64,000 nucleotides of DNA, taken from Herbaspirillum sp. WKF16 (lineage in GTDB: Bacteria > Pseudomonadota > Gammaproteobacteria > Burkholderiales > Burkholderiaceae_D). How positions within the stretch are numbered: position 1 is the first letter of the stretch; every line of letters starts with the position of its first letter. Positions 54,523 to 64,000 of this stretch are shown in pieces. Location of the stretch: assembly GCF_028993615.1 (NCBI RefSeq), contig NZ_CP118632.1, forward strand, positions 2,418,001-2,482,000, read 5' to 3'. The translations under genes were made by a program, and so were the position numbers. The notes beneath the pieces are model-generated. The model was not told the DNA's origin, made no database searches, and saw nothing but the letters and a program-made list of their open reading frames with translations.

Positions 54523-56655
54523 TTACCAGTTGATGCGATAGCCGGCATAGGCCCAGCGCTTGGGGCCATCGTCCCGGGTTGAAACGTTCAGCATGGCCGA
54601 GGCCACGCCGGGGCCGGCCTGGGCTTCCAGGCCGATGCCGGCGCGCAGCCAGTTTTGCTTGTAGGTCTGGCCCGGCAGGTCGAAGGCGAAGCCGCCCGGG
54701 CCGATCAGCGTGCCGGAGGCGCCGCCGCCTTCGCGGTTCAGGCGGCGCACGCCTTCGAGGCGGGCGGTCAGCGTGAGGTCGTCGCTGGCGCGCCAGGCGG
54801 CGTCTGCGCCCAGGCGGGCCTGGGTGGCGTGTTCGGCGCGGCTGTTCCAGGCCACGGGGAAGCCGCCGCCGGCCTCGGTGTAGGCGGCCACACGGCCGCG
54901 GTAGTGGGTCAGCGAGACATAGGGCGAGAGCGACACGCCTTGCCACGCCAGGGCATCGATCCAGTCTGCGCGCAGGCGCAAGGCGGCGGTGCGGGTGGCG
55001 GGTGAGCCGGAGGTGCCGACCATCGTGCCGGCGTTGAGGTAGTTGCGCCGGATGTCGGCGCTGCCCCAGTTGTAGTAGCCGGAGGCGCTCAGGCGCACGT
55101 CGGGCGCGGTCGGCAGCCTGACGATCACCTCGGGCACGATGAAGCTGCCCTGGTTGCCGATGCGGCCGCTGTCGACCAGATCCTGGCGCGAATAGGTGCG
55201 GCCGATGGCCAGCTTGAGCATGACGTCGTCGCTCAGGCCGTAGGCAAAGCCGACCTCGCCTGCGCCGATGCCGCCCTGGTTGTCACCCTTGCTGAAGCGG
55301 CCGACGTCGCCCGCGACCCACGCGCTCTGCCCGCCAGCCTGCAACAGATGGCGCATGGGGCTGCCGTGCAGGCCGTGGAGGACGAGATCGGCATCGGCGA
55401 TCTGTTGCACCTGCGGGAGAATTGGCAGGGTTCGGATGTAGGCGGGGATGATGATGGCGCCGGAGCCTTGTGGGGATACGCGCGCCAGATAAGCGACTTT
55501 GTCAGTCGTGGTGCCCACTACGACTGAACCGTCGGAACTCACGGCGTTGCCCGAACTTGCAATGAAGCTGGGGGCAACCGTCGTTCCCGCTGCCGCTAGC
55601 CATTGGCTGATCGTCTGCATGCCTCCGGCCTGCGTCCAACGGAACGCGCGTGAAGCATTGCCTGCGGCGCCATCGTTGGTATCGCCGACGACTACCCGGC
55701 CATCGGCTGAAACGCCACGCGCACTCGAAGCGTTGCCGCCATTGATGGCCCCCAGACTGACCATGCCGCCGGCTTGCGTCCAACGAAAGGCGCGTTGCGC
55801 GTTGCTTGCGGCACCGTCGTTGGCATAGCCGACGACCACGCTGCCATCGGCAGAAACTCCCCGGGCATACGAGAGATTCCCGGCATTGAGCGTTCCCAAA
55901 CTGAGCATGCCGGTTGCCTGCGTCCAGCGGAACGCGCGAGATGCGCCGCCAGCGGAACTGTCGGCAGAGTGCCCCACCACCACGCGGCCGTCAGATGAAG
56001 CCGCAAATGCATTGGAGGACAAGCCGCCCAGCGTTCCCAAACTGACCATGCCGCCGACCTGCGTCCAGCGGAAGGCGCGCTCTACATTGCCCGCGCTGCC
56101 ATCTGCCGAGAGACCCACGATTACGTTGCCATCGGCGGATATAGCGGCAGCTCTCGAGTAAACACCACCATTGAGTGTTCCAAGGCTGACCATGCCACCG
56201 GCAGACGTCCAACGAAAGGCCCGGTTGTTGTTGCCTGCTGCGCCATCGTATGCGTCGCCCGCCACTACGCTGCCATCAGCGGAAACAGCAGTAGCCAGCG
56301 CGTAACTTCCACCACGGAGCCTTCCCAAATCAACCATGCCTCCGGCTGGCGTCCAGTAGAAGGCAGAGTTTCCGCTGCCGGCCGAACCGGTCACATAACC
56401 CACGATCACATTGCCATTGGATGACACGGAACGTGCGACGGAGGTAATACCATTGGGCAGAATCCCCAATGAGACCACCTCTGCTCGCACCGCCATGGGC
56501 GCCCACGTGCAGGCAATGGCCATGCACATCCAGAACAATTTACGCACAGGGCGCAATTTACTTCCCTCTTGGCTACGGAAGGTCAGCAACAGAGCATCTT
56601 TCGAAGCATGCGTCTGTGGGGAAACCTTTTTCTCGTACATATTCATTCGATTCAT
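54523..56655 (-). CDS. Autotransporter with HAF-repeat passenger (paralogue 1)
   Basis: A 710-aa type V secretion protein. A long N-terminal extension (about 40 aa) precedes the signal core (LFWMCMAIACTWAPMAVRA). The passenger consists of six HAF repeats of 48 residues (AFRWTQAGGMVSLG, then GGxxSxARGVSADGxVVVG). From about residue 430 a 12-strand autotransporter barrel follows, with AWVAGDVGRFSKG, VRLSASGYYNWGSADIRRNY, NRAEHATQARLGADAAWR-like segments, ending in aromatic YRINW. Substrate or ligand unknown; adhesion is likely. ATG at 56655 has AAGGA 9 nt upstream. It lies 111 bp behind its paralogue. Confidence 0.88.
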   Translation of the reverse strand: MNRMNMYEKKVSPQTHASKDALLLTFRSQEGSKLRPVRKLFWMCMAIACTWAPMAVRAEVVSLGILPNGITSVARSVSSNGNVIVGYVTGSAGSGNSAFYWTPAGGMVDLGRLRGGSYALATAVSADGSVVAGDAYDGAAGNNNRAFRWTSAGGMVSLGTLNGGVYSRAAAISADGNVIVGLSADGSAGNVERAFRWTQVGGMVSLGTLGGLSSNAFAASSDGRVVVGHSADSSAGGASRAFRWTQATGMLSLGTLNAGNLSYARGVSADGSVVVGYANDGAASNAQRAFRWTQAGGMVSLGAINGGNASSARGVSADGRVVVGDTNDGAAGNASRAFRWTQAGGMQTISQWLAAAGTTVAPSFIASSGNAVSSDGSVVVGTTTDKVAYLARVSPQGSGAIIIPAYIRTLPILPQVQQIADADLVLHGLHGSPMRHLLQAGGQSAWVAGDVGRFSKGDNQGGIGAGEVGFAYGLSDDVMLKLAIGRTYSRQDLVDSGRIGNQGSFIVPEVIVRLPTAPDVRLSASGYYNWGSADIRRNYLNAGTMVGTSGSPATRTAALRLRADWIDALAWQGVSLSPYVSLTHYRGRVAAYTEAGGGFPVAWNSRAEHATQARLGADAAWRASDDLTLTARLEGVRRLNREGGGASGTLIGPGGFAFDLPGQTYKQNWLRAGIGLEAQAGPGVASAMLNVSTRDDGPKRWAYAGYRINW
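55610..56460 (-). repeat. Six tandem ~144-bp HAF repeats, autotransporter 1
   Basis: Repeat units of about 144 bp (48 codons) recur with AF(R/Y)WT motifs at roughly 55632, 55772, 55920, 56060, 56205 and 56350. They are imperfect but close enough to allow slippage or recombination. Confidence 0.8.
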
Positions 56656-56766
56656 CCCTGAAAATCCTTAATCGATCAATGACCGGACCGGCCGCCGAAC
56701 TCTGGGTGCTCCCGCGGGAGACTGCCGTTGCATGCGGCGCGGTTCAGTCGGTCGGCCCGGCTCGCA

Positions 56767-59037
56767 TCACCACTCGATGCGGTAGCTGGCGCTGGCCCAG
56801 CGCTTGGGGCCTTCGCTGTCGGTGGAGAGGTTCAACATGGCCGAGGCGGTGCCGGCGCCCAACTTGGCGTCGAGGCCCAGACCGGTGCGCAGCCAGTTCT
56901 GCTTGCCGGCCTGGCCGGCGTTCTCGAAGCTGAAGCCGCCGGGGCCGATCAAGGTGCCGGAGACGCCGCCGCCCTGACGGTTCAGGCGACGCACGCCTTC
57001 CAGGCGGCCGAGCAGGGTCAGGCCGTCGTTGGCGCGCCAGGTGGCGTCTGCGCCGAGGCGAGCTTCGGTGGCGTTTTCGGCGCGGGCGTTCCAGGCGACG
57101 GGGAAGCCGCCGCCGCTCTCCGTGTAGGCCTTGAGGCTGGTGCGGTAGTGGGTCAGCGAGGTATAGGGCGAGAGCGACAGGCCGCCTTGCGCCAGTGCGT
57201 CGATCCAGTCCACTCGCAAGCGCAGGGCCGCGGTGCTGGCGCCGGGTGTGCCGCTGGAACCGACGACGTTGCCGGCATTGACGTAGTTGCGCTTGATGTC
57301 GGCGTTGCCCCAGTTGTAGTAGCCGCTGGCGCTCAGGCGCAGGTCGGGCGCGCTGGCCACCTTGACGATGATCTCCGGGGCGAGGTAGGTGCCCTGGATG
57401 CTGGCGCGGCCGCCATACAGCAGGTTCTGGTGGGTATGGGTGCGGCCGAGGGCCGCGCGGATGGTGACGTTGTCAGAGAAGCCGTGGGAAAAACCGATCT
57501 CGCCCGCGCCGATGTCGCCATTGGCGCCCGACCTGGTGAACTGGCCCCACTCGCCTGCCACCCAGGCGCCCTGCTGGCCTTCGCGCAGTTGCATGCGCAT
57601 GGGGATGCCATGCAGGCCGTGCATGATGACGCTGGCGTCGGCCAGCATTTGCGATCGTGCGGCGGCCGGTTGGCCCAGTGTTTGCACGTAGTCATTCAGG
57701 CGGATGATGCCGGAACCCGAGCTCTGGCCAAATGATGCGCCAGGGCTTGGCGCCGGGCCTGCTGCCGGGCCCGGCGTCCATGAGCGGGCCAGGAAGGGGC
57801 CGCCGTCGGTCATGGTGCCGGCGACGACGGAGCCGTCGGCGTTGGTGGCATGGGCAATCTGCGGCTTGAAATCGGCGGCCACGGTGACGCCCGCCTCCGC
57901 CAGCCATTGCGCGATGCTCTGCATGCCGGTGGCTTGCGTCCAGCGGAAGCCGCGATTGGCGTTGCCGGCGGCGCCATCGTTGGAGGAACCGACGACCACC
58001 AGGCCGTCGGTCGATATGCCGTAGGCGGTGGAGCTCGAGCCATTATTGAGGGTGCCGAGGTCCTTCAGGCCGCCTGCCTGCGTCCAGCGGAAGGCCCGGT
58101 CACCGGCGGCCGAGGCGGAATAGCCTACGACCGCGCTGCCATCGCCCGACACGCCATTGGCGTAGGAGTAGGCGCCGCCGGCGAAGGTCCCCAGGCTCTC
58201 CATGCCATCGGCCTGCGTCCAGCGGAACGCGCGCGTTGCGTTACCGCTGGTGCCATTGTGGGCAAAGCCCACGACCGTGGTGCCATCCCGCGATACGGCT
58301 CGCGCATAGGAGGACAGGCCGTTATTCATCGTGCCCAGGCTCTGCATGCCCGTGGCCTGCGTCCAGCGGAAGGCGCGGAATGCATTGGACTCCGCACCGT
58401 CATCGGCGACGCCCACGATGACATCACCGTCCCCGGAGATGTCATAGGCTGCGGATTCGTTGCCGCCGTTAAGCACGCCGAGGCTCCGCATGCCGGTGGC
58501 TTGTGTCCATCGATACGCGCGACTCGCATTGCCAAGCGCACCATCGCCTGCGGTGCCGGCGATGACAGCGCCATTGGCCGAGACACCCTCGGCGTAAGAG
58601 AACAAGCCGCCGTTGAGCGCGCCGATGGCCACGAGGCCGCTCGACTGGGTCCAGCGGAATGCGCGATAGGCATTGCCGGCCGTCGAGTCCCTGACGCTGC
58701 CAACGGCAATGCTGCCGTCGGCCGAGAGACCCGCCACCGAGGCCGAGGAGAGGACCTGAACTACATTGCCCGGCAAGGCGCCCATCGAAAGCACCTCAGC
58801 CTGCGCGAGCATCGGCGCGAATGCGCAAGCGATTGCGGCGTAGAGCACACCCGGCTTGAACGTACTCCGTCTCGCGCCAGCCCGTGCGGCGGGCAGATTG
58901 GGTGAACGTGTTGGTGCATGCATGTGGAAGGGACTGAGCTGGAGAGCGAGGAAGGAGCTGTGTGCCCCGGCGCGCGGGCCGGTGGCGGCTGCCTCCTTCA
59001 AAGGAGAAGGCATGGGAGTGAGTGCGGAAGCATTCAT
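56767..59037 (-). CDS. Autotransporter with HAF-repeat passenger (paralogue 2)
   Basis: A 756-aa paralogue of the neighbouring autotransporter. I place the start at 59037 (MNASALTPMPSPLKEA); the SD is weak and the frame stays open further upstream. The signal core (VLYAAIACAFAPMLAQAEV) lies about 70 residues in, an unusually long extension. Six HAF repeats (AFRWTQATGMQSLG, SYARAVSRDGTTVVG) make the passenger. The C-terminal barrel starts near residue 490 (MHGLHGIPMRMQLREGQQGAWVAGEWGQF) and ends YRIEW. The barrels of both paralogues are far more alike than the repeats. Surface exposure is expected. Confidence 0.87.
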   Translation of the reverse strand: MNASALTPMPSPLKEAAATGPRAGAHSSFLALQLSPFHMHAPTRSPNLPAARAGARRSTFKPGVLYAAIACAFAPMLAQAEVLSMGALPGNVVQVLSSASVAGLSADGSIAVGSVRDSTAGNAYRAFRWTQSSGLVAIGALNGGLFSYAEGVSANGAVIAGTAGDGALGNASRAYRWTQATGMRSLGVLNGGNESAAYDISGDGDVIVGVADDGAESNAFRAFRWTQATGMQSLGTMNNGLSSYARAVSRDGTTVVGFAHNGTSGNATRAFRWTQADGMESLGTFAGGAYSYANGVSGDGSAVVGYSASAAGDRAFRWTQAGGLKDLGTLNNGSSSTAYGISTDGLVVVGSSNDGAAGNANRGFRWTQATGMQSIAQWLAEAGVTVAADFKPQIAHATNADGSVVAGTMTDGGPFLARSWTPGPAAGPAPSPGASFGQSSGSGIIRLNDYVQTLGQPAAARSQMLADASVIMHGLHGIPMRMQLREGQQGAWVAGEWGQFTRSGANGDIGAGEIGFSHGFSDNVTIRAALGRTHTHQNLLYGGRASIQGTYLAPEIIVKVASAPDLRLSASGYYNWGNADIKRNYVNAGNVVGSSGTPGASTAALRLRVDWIDALAQGGLSLSPYTSLTHYRTSLKAYTESGGGFPVAWNARAENATEARLGADATWRANDGLTLLGRLEGVRRLNRQGGGVSGTLIGPGGFSFENAGQAGKQNWLRTGLGLDAKLGAGTASAMLNLSTDSEGPKRWASASYRIEW
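57915..58780 (-). repeat. Six tandem ~144-bp HAF repeats, autotransporter 2
   Basis: Units with (A/G)(F/Y)RWTQ motifs occur at roughly 57939, 58081, 58216, 58360, 58504 and 58650, spacing close to 144 bp, with one shortened unit near 58100. Confidence 0.8.
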
Positions 59038-59958
59038 GGTGAACTTGGTCGATTCCTGAAAATGATTGATGAAAAAGCGGCTTGCCTTGGGCACGGATCC
59101 ACGCGGATATGCGGGGTGGCCATGTGATTGCGTCGTCGTGGGAGATGACAGCGACTGCGATCTGCGCGTCGCGTTGAGAACTGCTGAAGTGATTTCCTGC
59201 AGCCGGCAGTGCTGGTTGTGTGCACTGCAATACATGGCGGGGCGAAACGTAGTACGACGAACCTTACCGAGTGCCTGCAAAGGCAGAAAAAGGGATGAGA
59301 GCTGGCGATATGTCGAGCTTTCCCTCCCCGACTTCGAAGCGCTCCTCAAGCGACGGGACGAACAACGCCCTGCGCAATCGCATTGGCGACAGCACCCGTG
59401 GCGGCCGGATCTTGGGTTGCGAACGGCGGCAAGCTGCCAGCGGTGAGCGGAAAGCCGCGCATGGCAGTGCGACGGCGACGAAGACCGCCGCGCCGCAAGA
59501 AAGTCAGCAAGTCGTACGCGTGATGAGCCAGCGCGACGGCAGAAGCAATCTCCCGGCGCCGGTGGACGATATCCGTCCTCCCGTGAGGGATACGACATGC
59601 TGCGTTACCGGTAGCAAGTGCTTCGCCGGGTTGCTCGGCTTGCCCGCTGCGACGTTCTTCCGTGGTGGAGCAAACGCCTGGACAAGATGCCTGGGCGGCA
59701 TCGGAGCGCGTCGCGTGGGAGCAACCGGGATCGGTCTCCGGGCCAGGCGAGAACAGCCTGGGCAGCGACGCGCTATTGGGCCAACAACGGCCTGTGCAGC
59801 GGATTGGGCGCGGTGGGGGTGCCGCGCGCGCCGCCGCTGGCCGTGTGGGGACGGCATGAGCGCTCCGGGTGGGAGCGATGGCCGGTCAGGGCCATCGGCG
59901 GGCGTGAAACGAGTTGATGCAGTTGAAAACGGCGATGGCGGAAAAAGGAAAAGGATCC
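59038..59958. other. Long intergenic region without a supported gene
   Basis: This 921-bp stretch lies between the autotransporter and the VOC-like gene. Several frames are open on both strands, but none has a good SD, plausible composition or recognisable motif (they are Arg/Gly/Ala-rich, typical of shadow frames). It could hold the autotransporter promoter, a decayed gene or a regulatory RNA. No clear hairpin terminator was found. Confidence 0.5.
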
Positions 59959-60429
59959 TCAGCCCGCGGCGGCGGCGCCCAAGGCCCGGAAGTTCGCGGG
60001 TGTGGCGAAGCTCCGGTATTGGGCCTGCATGTCTTGCGTCAGCACCTCGATGAGCGTGGTGTTTTCGATCCACACTTCGATGACGTCGAAGAAGTTTTGC
60101 CCGCGGGTGCCGCGCACGGCGCGCCAGCCTTCGCGATGGCCGAGGGCCAGCACCTGCTCGGCGTCGAGCGAGCTGCCCACGGCGAGGTGGAAGCCGCTGT
60201 ATTGCGCGTGATCGGCGTCGATCAGGTCGAACGCGCCCTGGCCAAAGCCGGGAGCGATGACGCGATCGCCCGGATAGCATTCGATGATGGTGCCGCGGTC
60301 GTCGCCGGAAACGGCCATCCATGCGCCGGGAAACGATGGGAAGGGAGCGGCGAAACCGCCCCAGAGTTCGGCCAGAACCCTGGCCACATGGCGCGGGTCG
60401 CGCGCCGGGATTGATGCGTGGAAAATCAT
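59959..60429 (-). CDS. VOC-like hypothetical protein, 156 aa
   Basis: ATG at 60429 with AGGAGC 5 nt upstream. The protein (MIFHASIPARDPRHVARVLAELWGG, then PGAWMAVSGDDRGTIIECYPGD and HAQYSGFHLAVGSSLDAEQVLALGHREGWRAV and VIEVWIENTTLIEVLTQDMQAQYRSF) has the betaalphabetabetabeta pattern of a vicinal-oxygen-chelate domain. It is 34 bp behind a TetR gene in the same direction, so it is probably under that regulator. Substrate unknown. Confidence 0.75.
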   Translation of the reverse strand: MIFHASIPARDPRHVARVLAELWGGFAAPFPSFPGAWMAVSGDDRGTIIECYPGDRVIAPGFGQGAFDLIDADHAQYSGFHLAVGSSLDAEQVLALGHREGWRAVRGTRGQNFFDVIEVWIENTTLIEVLTQDMQAQYRSFATPANFRALGAAAAG

Positions 60430-60463
60430 GTGCTGCTCCTGCAGCCCGACATGGCTGCGATGG

Positions 60464-61075
60464 CTACGTGCCGCGCGGGCTTGATTTTCGGCGCGCCTCC
60501 TCAAGGAGCGCACCGATGGACGCAATGGCTGCACGCGCGGCGGCTTCACCATCCATATCCCAGTAGTCTTTGAAATTGGCCCAGGTGGTCGCCGAGTACA
60601 GTTGCTGGATCACTGCTGCAAGGCGCAGCAACTCGGCTTCGGGCAGTTCCCCTACTTCGTGCGTGACCAGCGCGCGGAAGGCCCCCTGGCGTTCGGCGCT
60701 GGCATTGATACGTGAAGTTCGCCCGACGGGCGAGGCAAGCATGCCGCGGATGAGCGGTTCGCGGCTGTCGAAGGACTTGAAGTCGTCGACCAGCCGGCCG
60801 GCCAGCTCGGCAAAGCTTTCAGGGAAACGGTCGCGCTTGATGGCAGTGGGCGCCCAAGCCCAGAATGCCTCCAACAGCGCTTCCTTGTTGGCGAAATAGC
60901 GGTAGATCGTGCTTTCGCCGATATCGGCTTCGCGAGCGATCTCGGCGAAGCTCAACTGCGCCAAACCGCTGCTCTCCAGGCGGCTTGCTACGGCCTGCAG
61001 GATGTTTTCACGAGTACGGGACTTGTGTTTATCGCGCAGGCCATGGGCATCGCCGGGATTGCCAGTCAATTTCAT
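60464..61075 (-). CDS. TetR-family transcriptional regulator
   Basis: A 203-aa repressor; start at 61075 (MKLTGNPGDAHGLRDKHKSRTRENIL). The TetR helix-turn-helix (about 20-65) is ILQAVASRLESSGLAQLSFAEIAREADIGESTIYRYFANKEALLEAFW. The C-terminal ligand domain is unrecognised. It forms a two-gene unit with the VOC-like gene. A perfect palindrome covering its start codon suggests autorepression. Confidence 0.9.
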   Translation of the reverse strand: MKLTGNPGDAHGLRDKHKSRTRENILQAVASRLESSGLAQLSFAEIAREADIGESTIYRYFANKEALLEAFWAWAPTAIKRDRFPESFAELAGRLVDDFKSFDSREPLIRGMLASPVGRTSRINASAERQGAFRALVTHEVGELPEAELLRLAAVIQQLYSATTWANFKDYWDMDGEAAARAAIASIGALLEEARRKSSPRGT

Positions 61076-61092
61076 GAGAGTGATACTCTCAT
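61074..61092. promoter_or_regulatory. Candidate TetR operator (ATGAGAGT-N3-ACTCTCAT)
   Basis: A perfect 8-bp inverted repeat with 3-bp centre overlaps the start codon of the tetR gene. A second perfect repeat, CAAATAAAT-N11-ATTTATTTG, lies at 61109-61137. Either may be the operator for the adjacent regulator. Confidence 0.6.
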
Positions 61093-61184
61093 TTGAGGGT
61101 AATGCTGTCAAATAAATGCGTTACCTCCATTTATTTGCGTTGCAAAATAGCGTCAGACTATGATTTTTAAACAATGAATTGTGA

Positions 61185-62759
<1,575 letters not shown>

Positions 62760-62978
62760 GCACCGGGCAGGTTCCGCAGCTTTGCACGGGCGCTGCCGCG
62801 CCGGCCGGGATGGCCGCGCGGCAGCGTTTTTGCATTCAGCATCCTGGCGCAGGGAATACGGGAAAGGCTGGTTCGCCCCGGCAAGCCGGCGACCCGGAGC
62901 CTTCCCGGAGCGCCGTATCCGGATGTGATAGGATGAAATTATTCATTCAATTATCTATTCATTTTTAATCCATCAATC

Positions 62979-64000
62979 ATGGCAACCGCCGCCGCCGAAC
63001 TTGGAGAACGCGCCCGAACCTGCCTGAGACGGGGGGTAACCACCGCGCGCGAACTCATGGTGGAGCTGGAGGTGAGCCAGCCGACCCTGTCGCGCGCGCT
63101 GCGCACGCTCGGCGCCGACCTGCTGGCCATCGGCGCCGCAAGATCTATTCAATATGCCCTGCGCGATGCCCGTCGCCAGGAGTTGCAGGCGACGGTATAC
63201 CGGGTCTCGGCCGCAGGCCGGCTGGAACCGCTGGGTTCGCTCGTCCCGGTGCATCCGGAGGGCTTCGTGTTGGCGCGCACGGATGGCGCGCGCCTGCATA
63301 GCGACGGCCTGCCCTGGTGGCTGTTCGACATGCGGCCGCAAGGCTACCTCGGCCGCGCCTACAACCTGCAATACGGCGCAGGCCTGGGCCTGCCCGCGCG
63401 GCTGGACGACTGGAGCGACAGCCATGTGCTGCGCGCGCTGCTGCTGCAGGGTGAGGACTTGCCCGGCAATCTGCTGCTGGGCGACGCCGCCAGGGACCGC
63501 TTCGTCAACGCCCCGTCCCCGCGGGCCATTGCCCGCGACGGCCGGGCCCAGTCGTATGCGGCGCTGGCGGCCGCGGCGGCCCGCGGTGAGCATCACGGCT
63601 CCTCGGCCGGCGGCGAGCAACCCAAGTTCACGGCCTATGCGCAAGGCGAAGCCGGAGCGCGCCACGTCATCGTCAAGTTCACGGCATTCAACGACAGTTC
63701 CGTCAGCCAGCGCTGGCGCGATCTGCTGATGGCCGAGCACCTGGCCCTGGAGGTGCTGCATGCGCACGGAGTGGCCGCGGCCCGTTCCTCCGTGCTGGAC
63801 CACGGCGCCCAGCGGTTCCTGGAGGTGTCGCGCTTCGACCGCGAAGGCGCGCTGGGGCGCCGCGCCCTGTTCTCGCTGCACGCGCTGGATGCCGAGTTCG
63901 CCGGCAATGCCGGCAACTGGCCCCAGGTGGTGCGCGCGCTGGCCCGCGAAGGCGTGGTCGAACGCCAGGCGGTGGCGCAGATGGAGCTGTTGTGGGCCTT
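62979..64000 (+). CDS. hipH: HipA-family serine/threonine kinase, YjjJ/HipH-like (3' end outside window)
   Basis: The open frame from the ATG at 62979 runs without a stop to the window edge (340 codons). It begins with a winged-helix segment (TARELMVELEVSQPTLSRALRTLGADLLAIGAARSIQYALRDARR), followed by an N-terminal HipA subdomain and the HipA glycine-rich loop HGSSAGGEQPKFTAYAQG (about residue 215), then VIVKFTAF (catalytic-loop lysine). This architecture, HTH plus HipA kinase in one chain, matches E. coli YjjJ/HipH. In contrast to hipBA, the antitoxin domain is fused. No separate hipB lies upstream. Substrate is unknown here; HipA phosphorylates GltX. The last part of the kinase lies outside the window. 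Confidence 0.85.
   Translation, partial: MATAAAELGERARTCLRRGVTTARELMVELEVSQPTLSRALRTLGADLLAIGAARSIQYALRDARRQELQATVYRVSAAGRLEPLGSLVPVHPEGFVLARTDGARLHSDGLPWWLFDMRPQGYLGRAYNLQYGAGLGLPARLDDWSDSHVLRALLLQGEDLPGNLLLGDAARDRFVNAPSPRAIARDGRAQSYAALAAAAARGEHHGSSAGGEQPKFTAYAQGEAGARHVIVKFTAFNDSSVSQRWRDLLMAEHLALEVLHAHGVAAARSSVLDHGAQRFLEVSRFDREGALGRRALFSLHALDAEFAGNAGNWPQVVRALAREGVVERQAVAQMELLWA

Noticed and set aside
55610..58780. Regular repeats resembling a CRISPR array
   Set aside because: Units are 144 bp, in frame, and encode HAF repeats inside autotransporter genes; there are no short identical repeats with unique spacers.
59271..60053. 260-aa plus-strand frame in the large gap
   Set aside because: No SD, Arg/Gly/Cys-rich low-complexity product, and it runs into the antisense of a well-supported gene.
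62973..63881. 302-aa minus-strand frame at the right end
   Set aside because: It is antisense to the HipA-like frame, which carries the SSAGGEQPKF motif and a winged helix. The minus frame has none.

Overview
The window is a G+C-rich, gene-dense chromosomal segment of a betaproteobacterium. Gene content (acnD/prpF methylcitrate branch, PaoABC-type aldehyde oxidoreductase, HutF-type histidine degradation, Ku/LigD repair, frmRA) and codon use fit Burkholderiales, most likely an Oxalobacteraceae member close to Herbaspirillum. That taxonomic call is inference from protein resemblance. No rRNA, tRNA, CRISPR array or intact insertion sequence was seen. Both ends cut genes: a ThDP-dependent enzyme at the left and a HipA-like kinase at the right.

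1-15.5 kb is dominated by DNA repair. ku and ligD overlap by 4 bp and encode a bacterial NHEJ system; a Cho-type GIY-YIG nuclease follows. After an outer-membrane protein and an orphan amino-acid binding protein (which converge on a shared terminator) comes a four-gene, end-to-end overlapping minus-strand operon: MBL-fold exonuclease, ATP-dependent DNA ligase, Lhr-type helicase and PdeM phosphoesterase. This is the known 'ligase-associated DNA damage response' cassette. An HDOD protein follows.

15.5-28.4 kb is metabolic. It holds a small outer-membrane transporter-like protein, a GntR-acnD-prpF propionate (2-methylcitrate) operon with a well-formed promoter and palindromes, and a divergent IclR-led cluster with a polar amino-acid ABC importer, hutD, hutF and hutG. 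hutH, hutU and hutI are not in the window.

28.4-34.3 kb carries a universal stress protein behind an FNR/ANR-type class II promoter, the Na+/H+ antiporter NhaA (TTG start), two tandem paralogous micro-membrane proteins (41 and 58 aa), a VOC protein and a hybrid histidine kinase.

34.4-43 kb is a stress and detoxification block: arsRBCH (minus strand, with a clear ArsR operator) diverging from paoABC-mocA-paoD, a periplasmic molybdo-flavo-iron-sulfur aldehyde oxidoreductase with its cofactor-maturation genes. 43-48 kb holds an SDR and a LysR-divergent operon of aldo/keto reductase, SRPBCC, VOC and old-yellow-enzyme genes. ilvE follows.

49.8-52.8 kb is a compositionally distinct, more AT-rich patch of unknown genes (116-aa protein, lipoprotein, HEAT-like protein, membrane protein) with a perfect palindrome at its edge and a 16-bp direct repeat. 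It is followed by a CSS-motif/EAL c-di-GMP phosphodiesterase and two tandem paralogous autotransporters whose passengers are six 48-residue HAF repeats. The right end has a TetR/VOC-like pair, the frmRA formaldehyde operon with an FrmR box inside its promoter, and the start of a HipH/YjjJ-like kinase gene.
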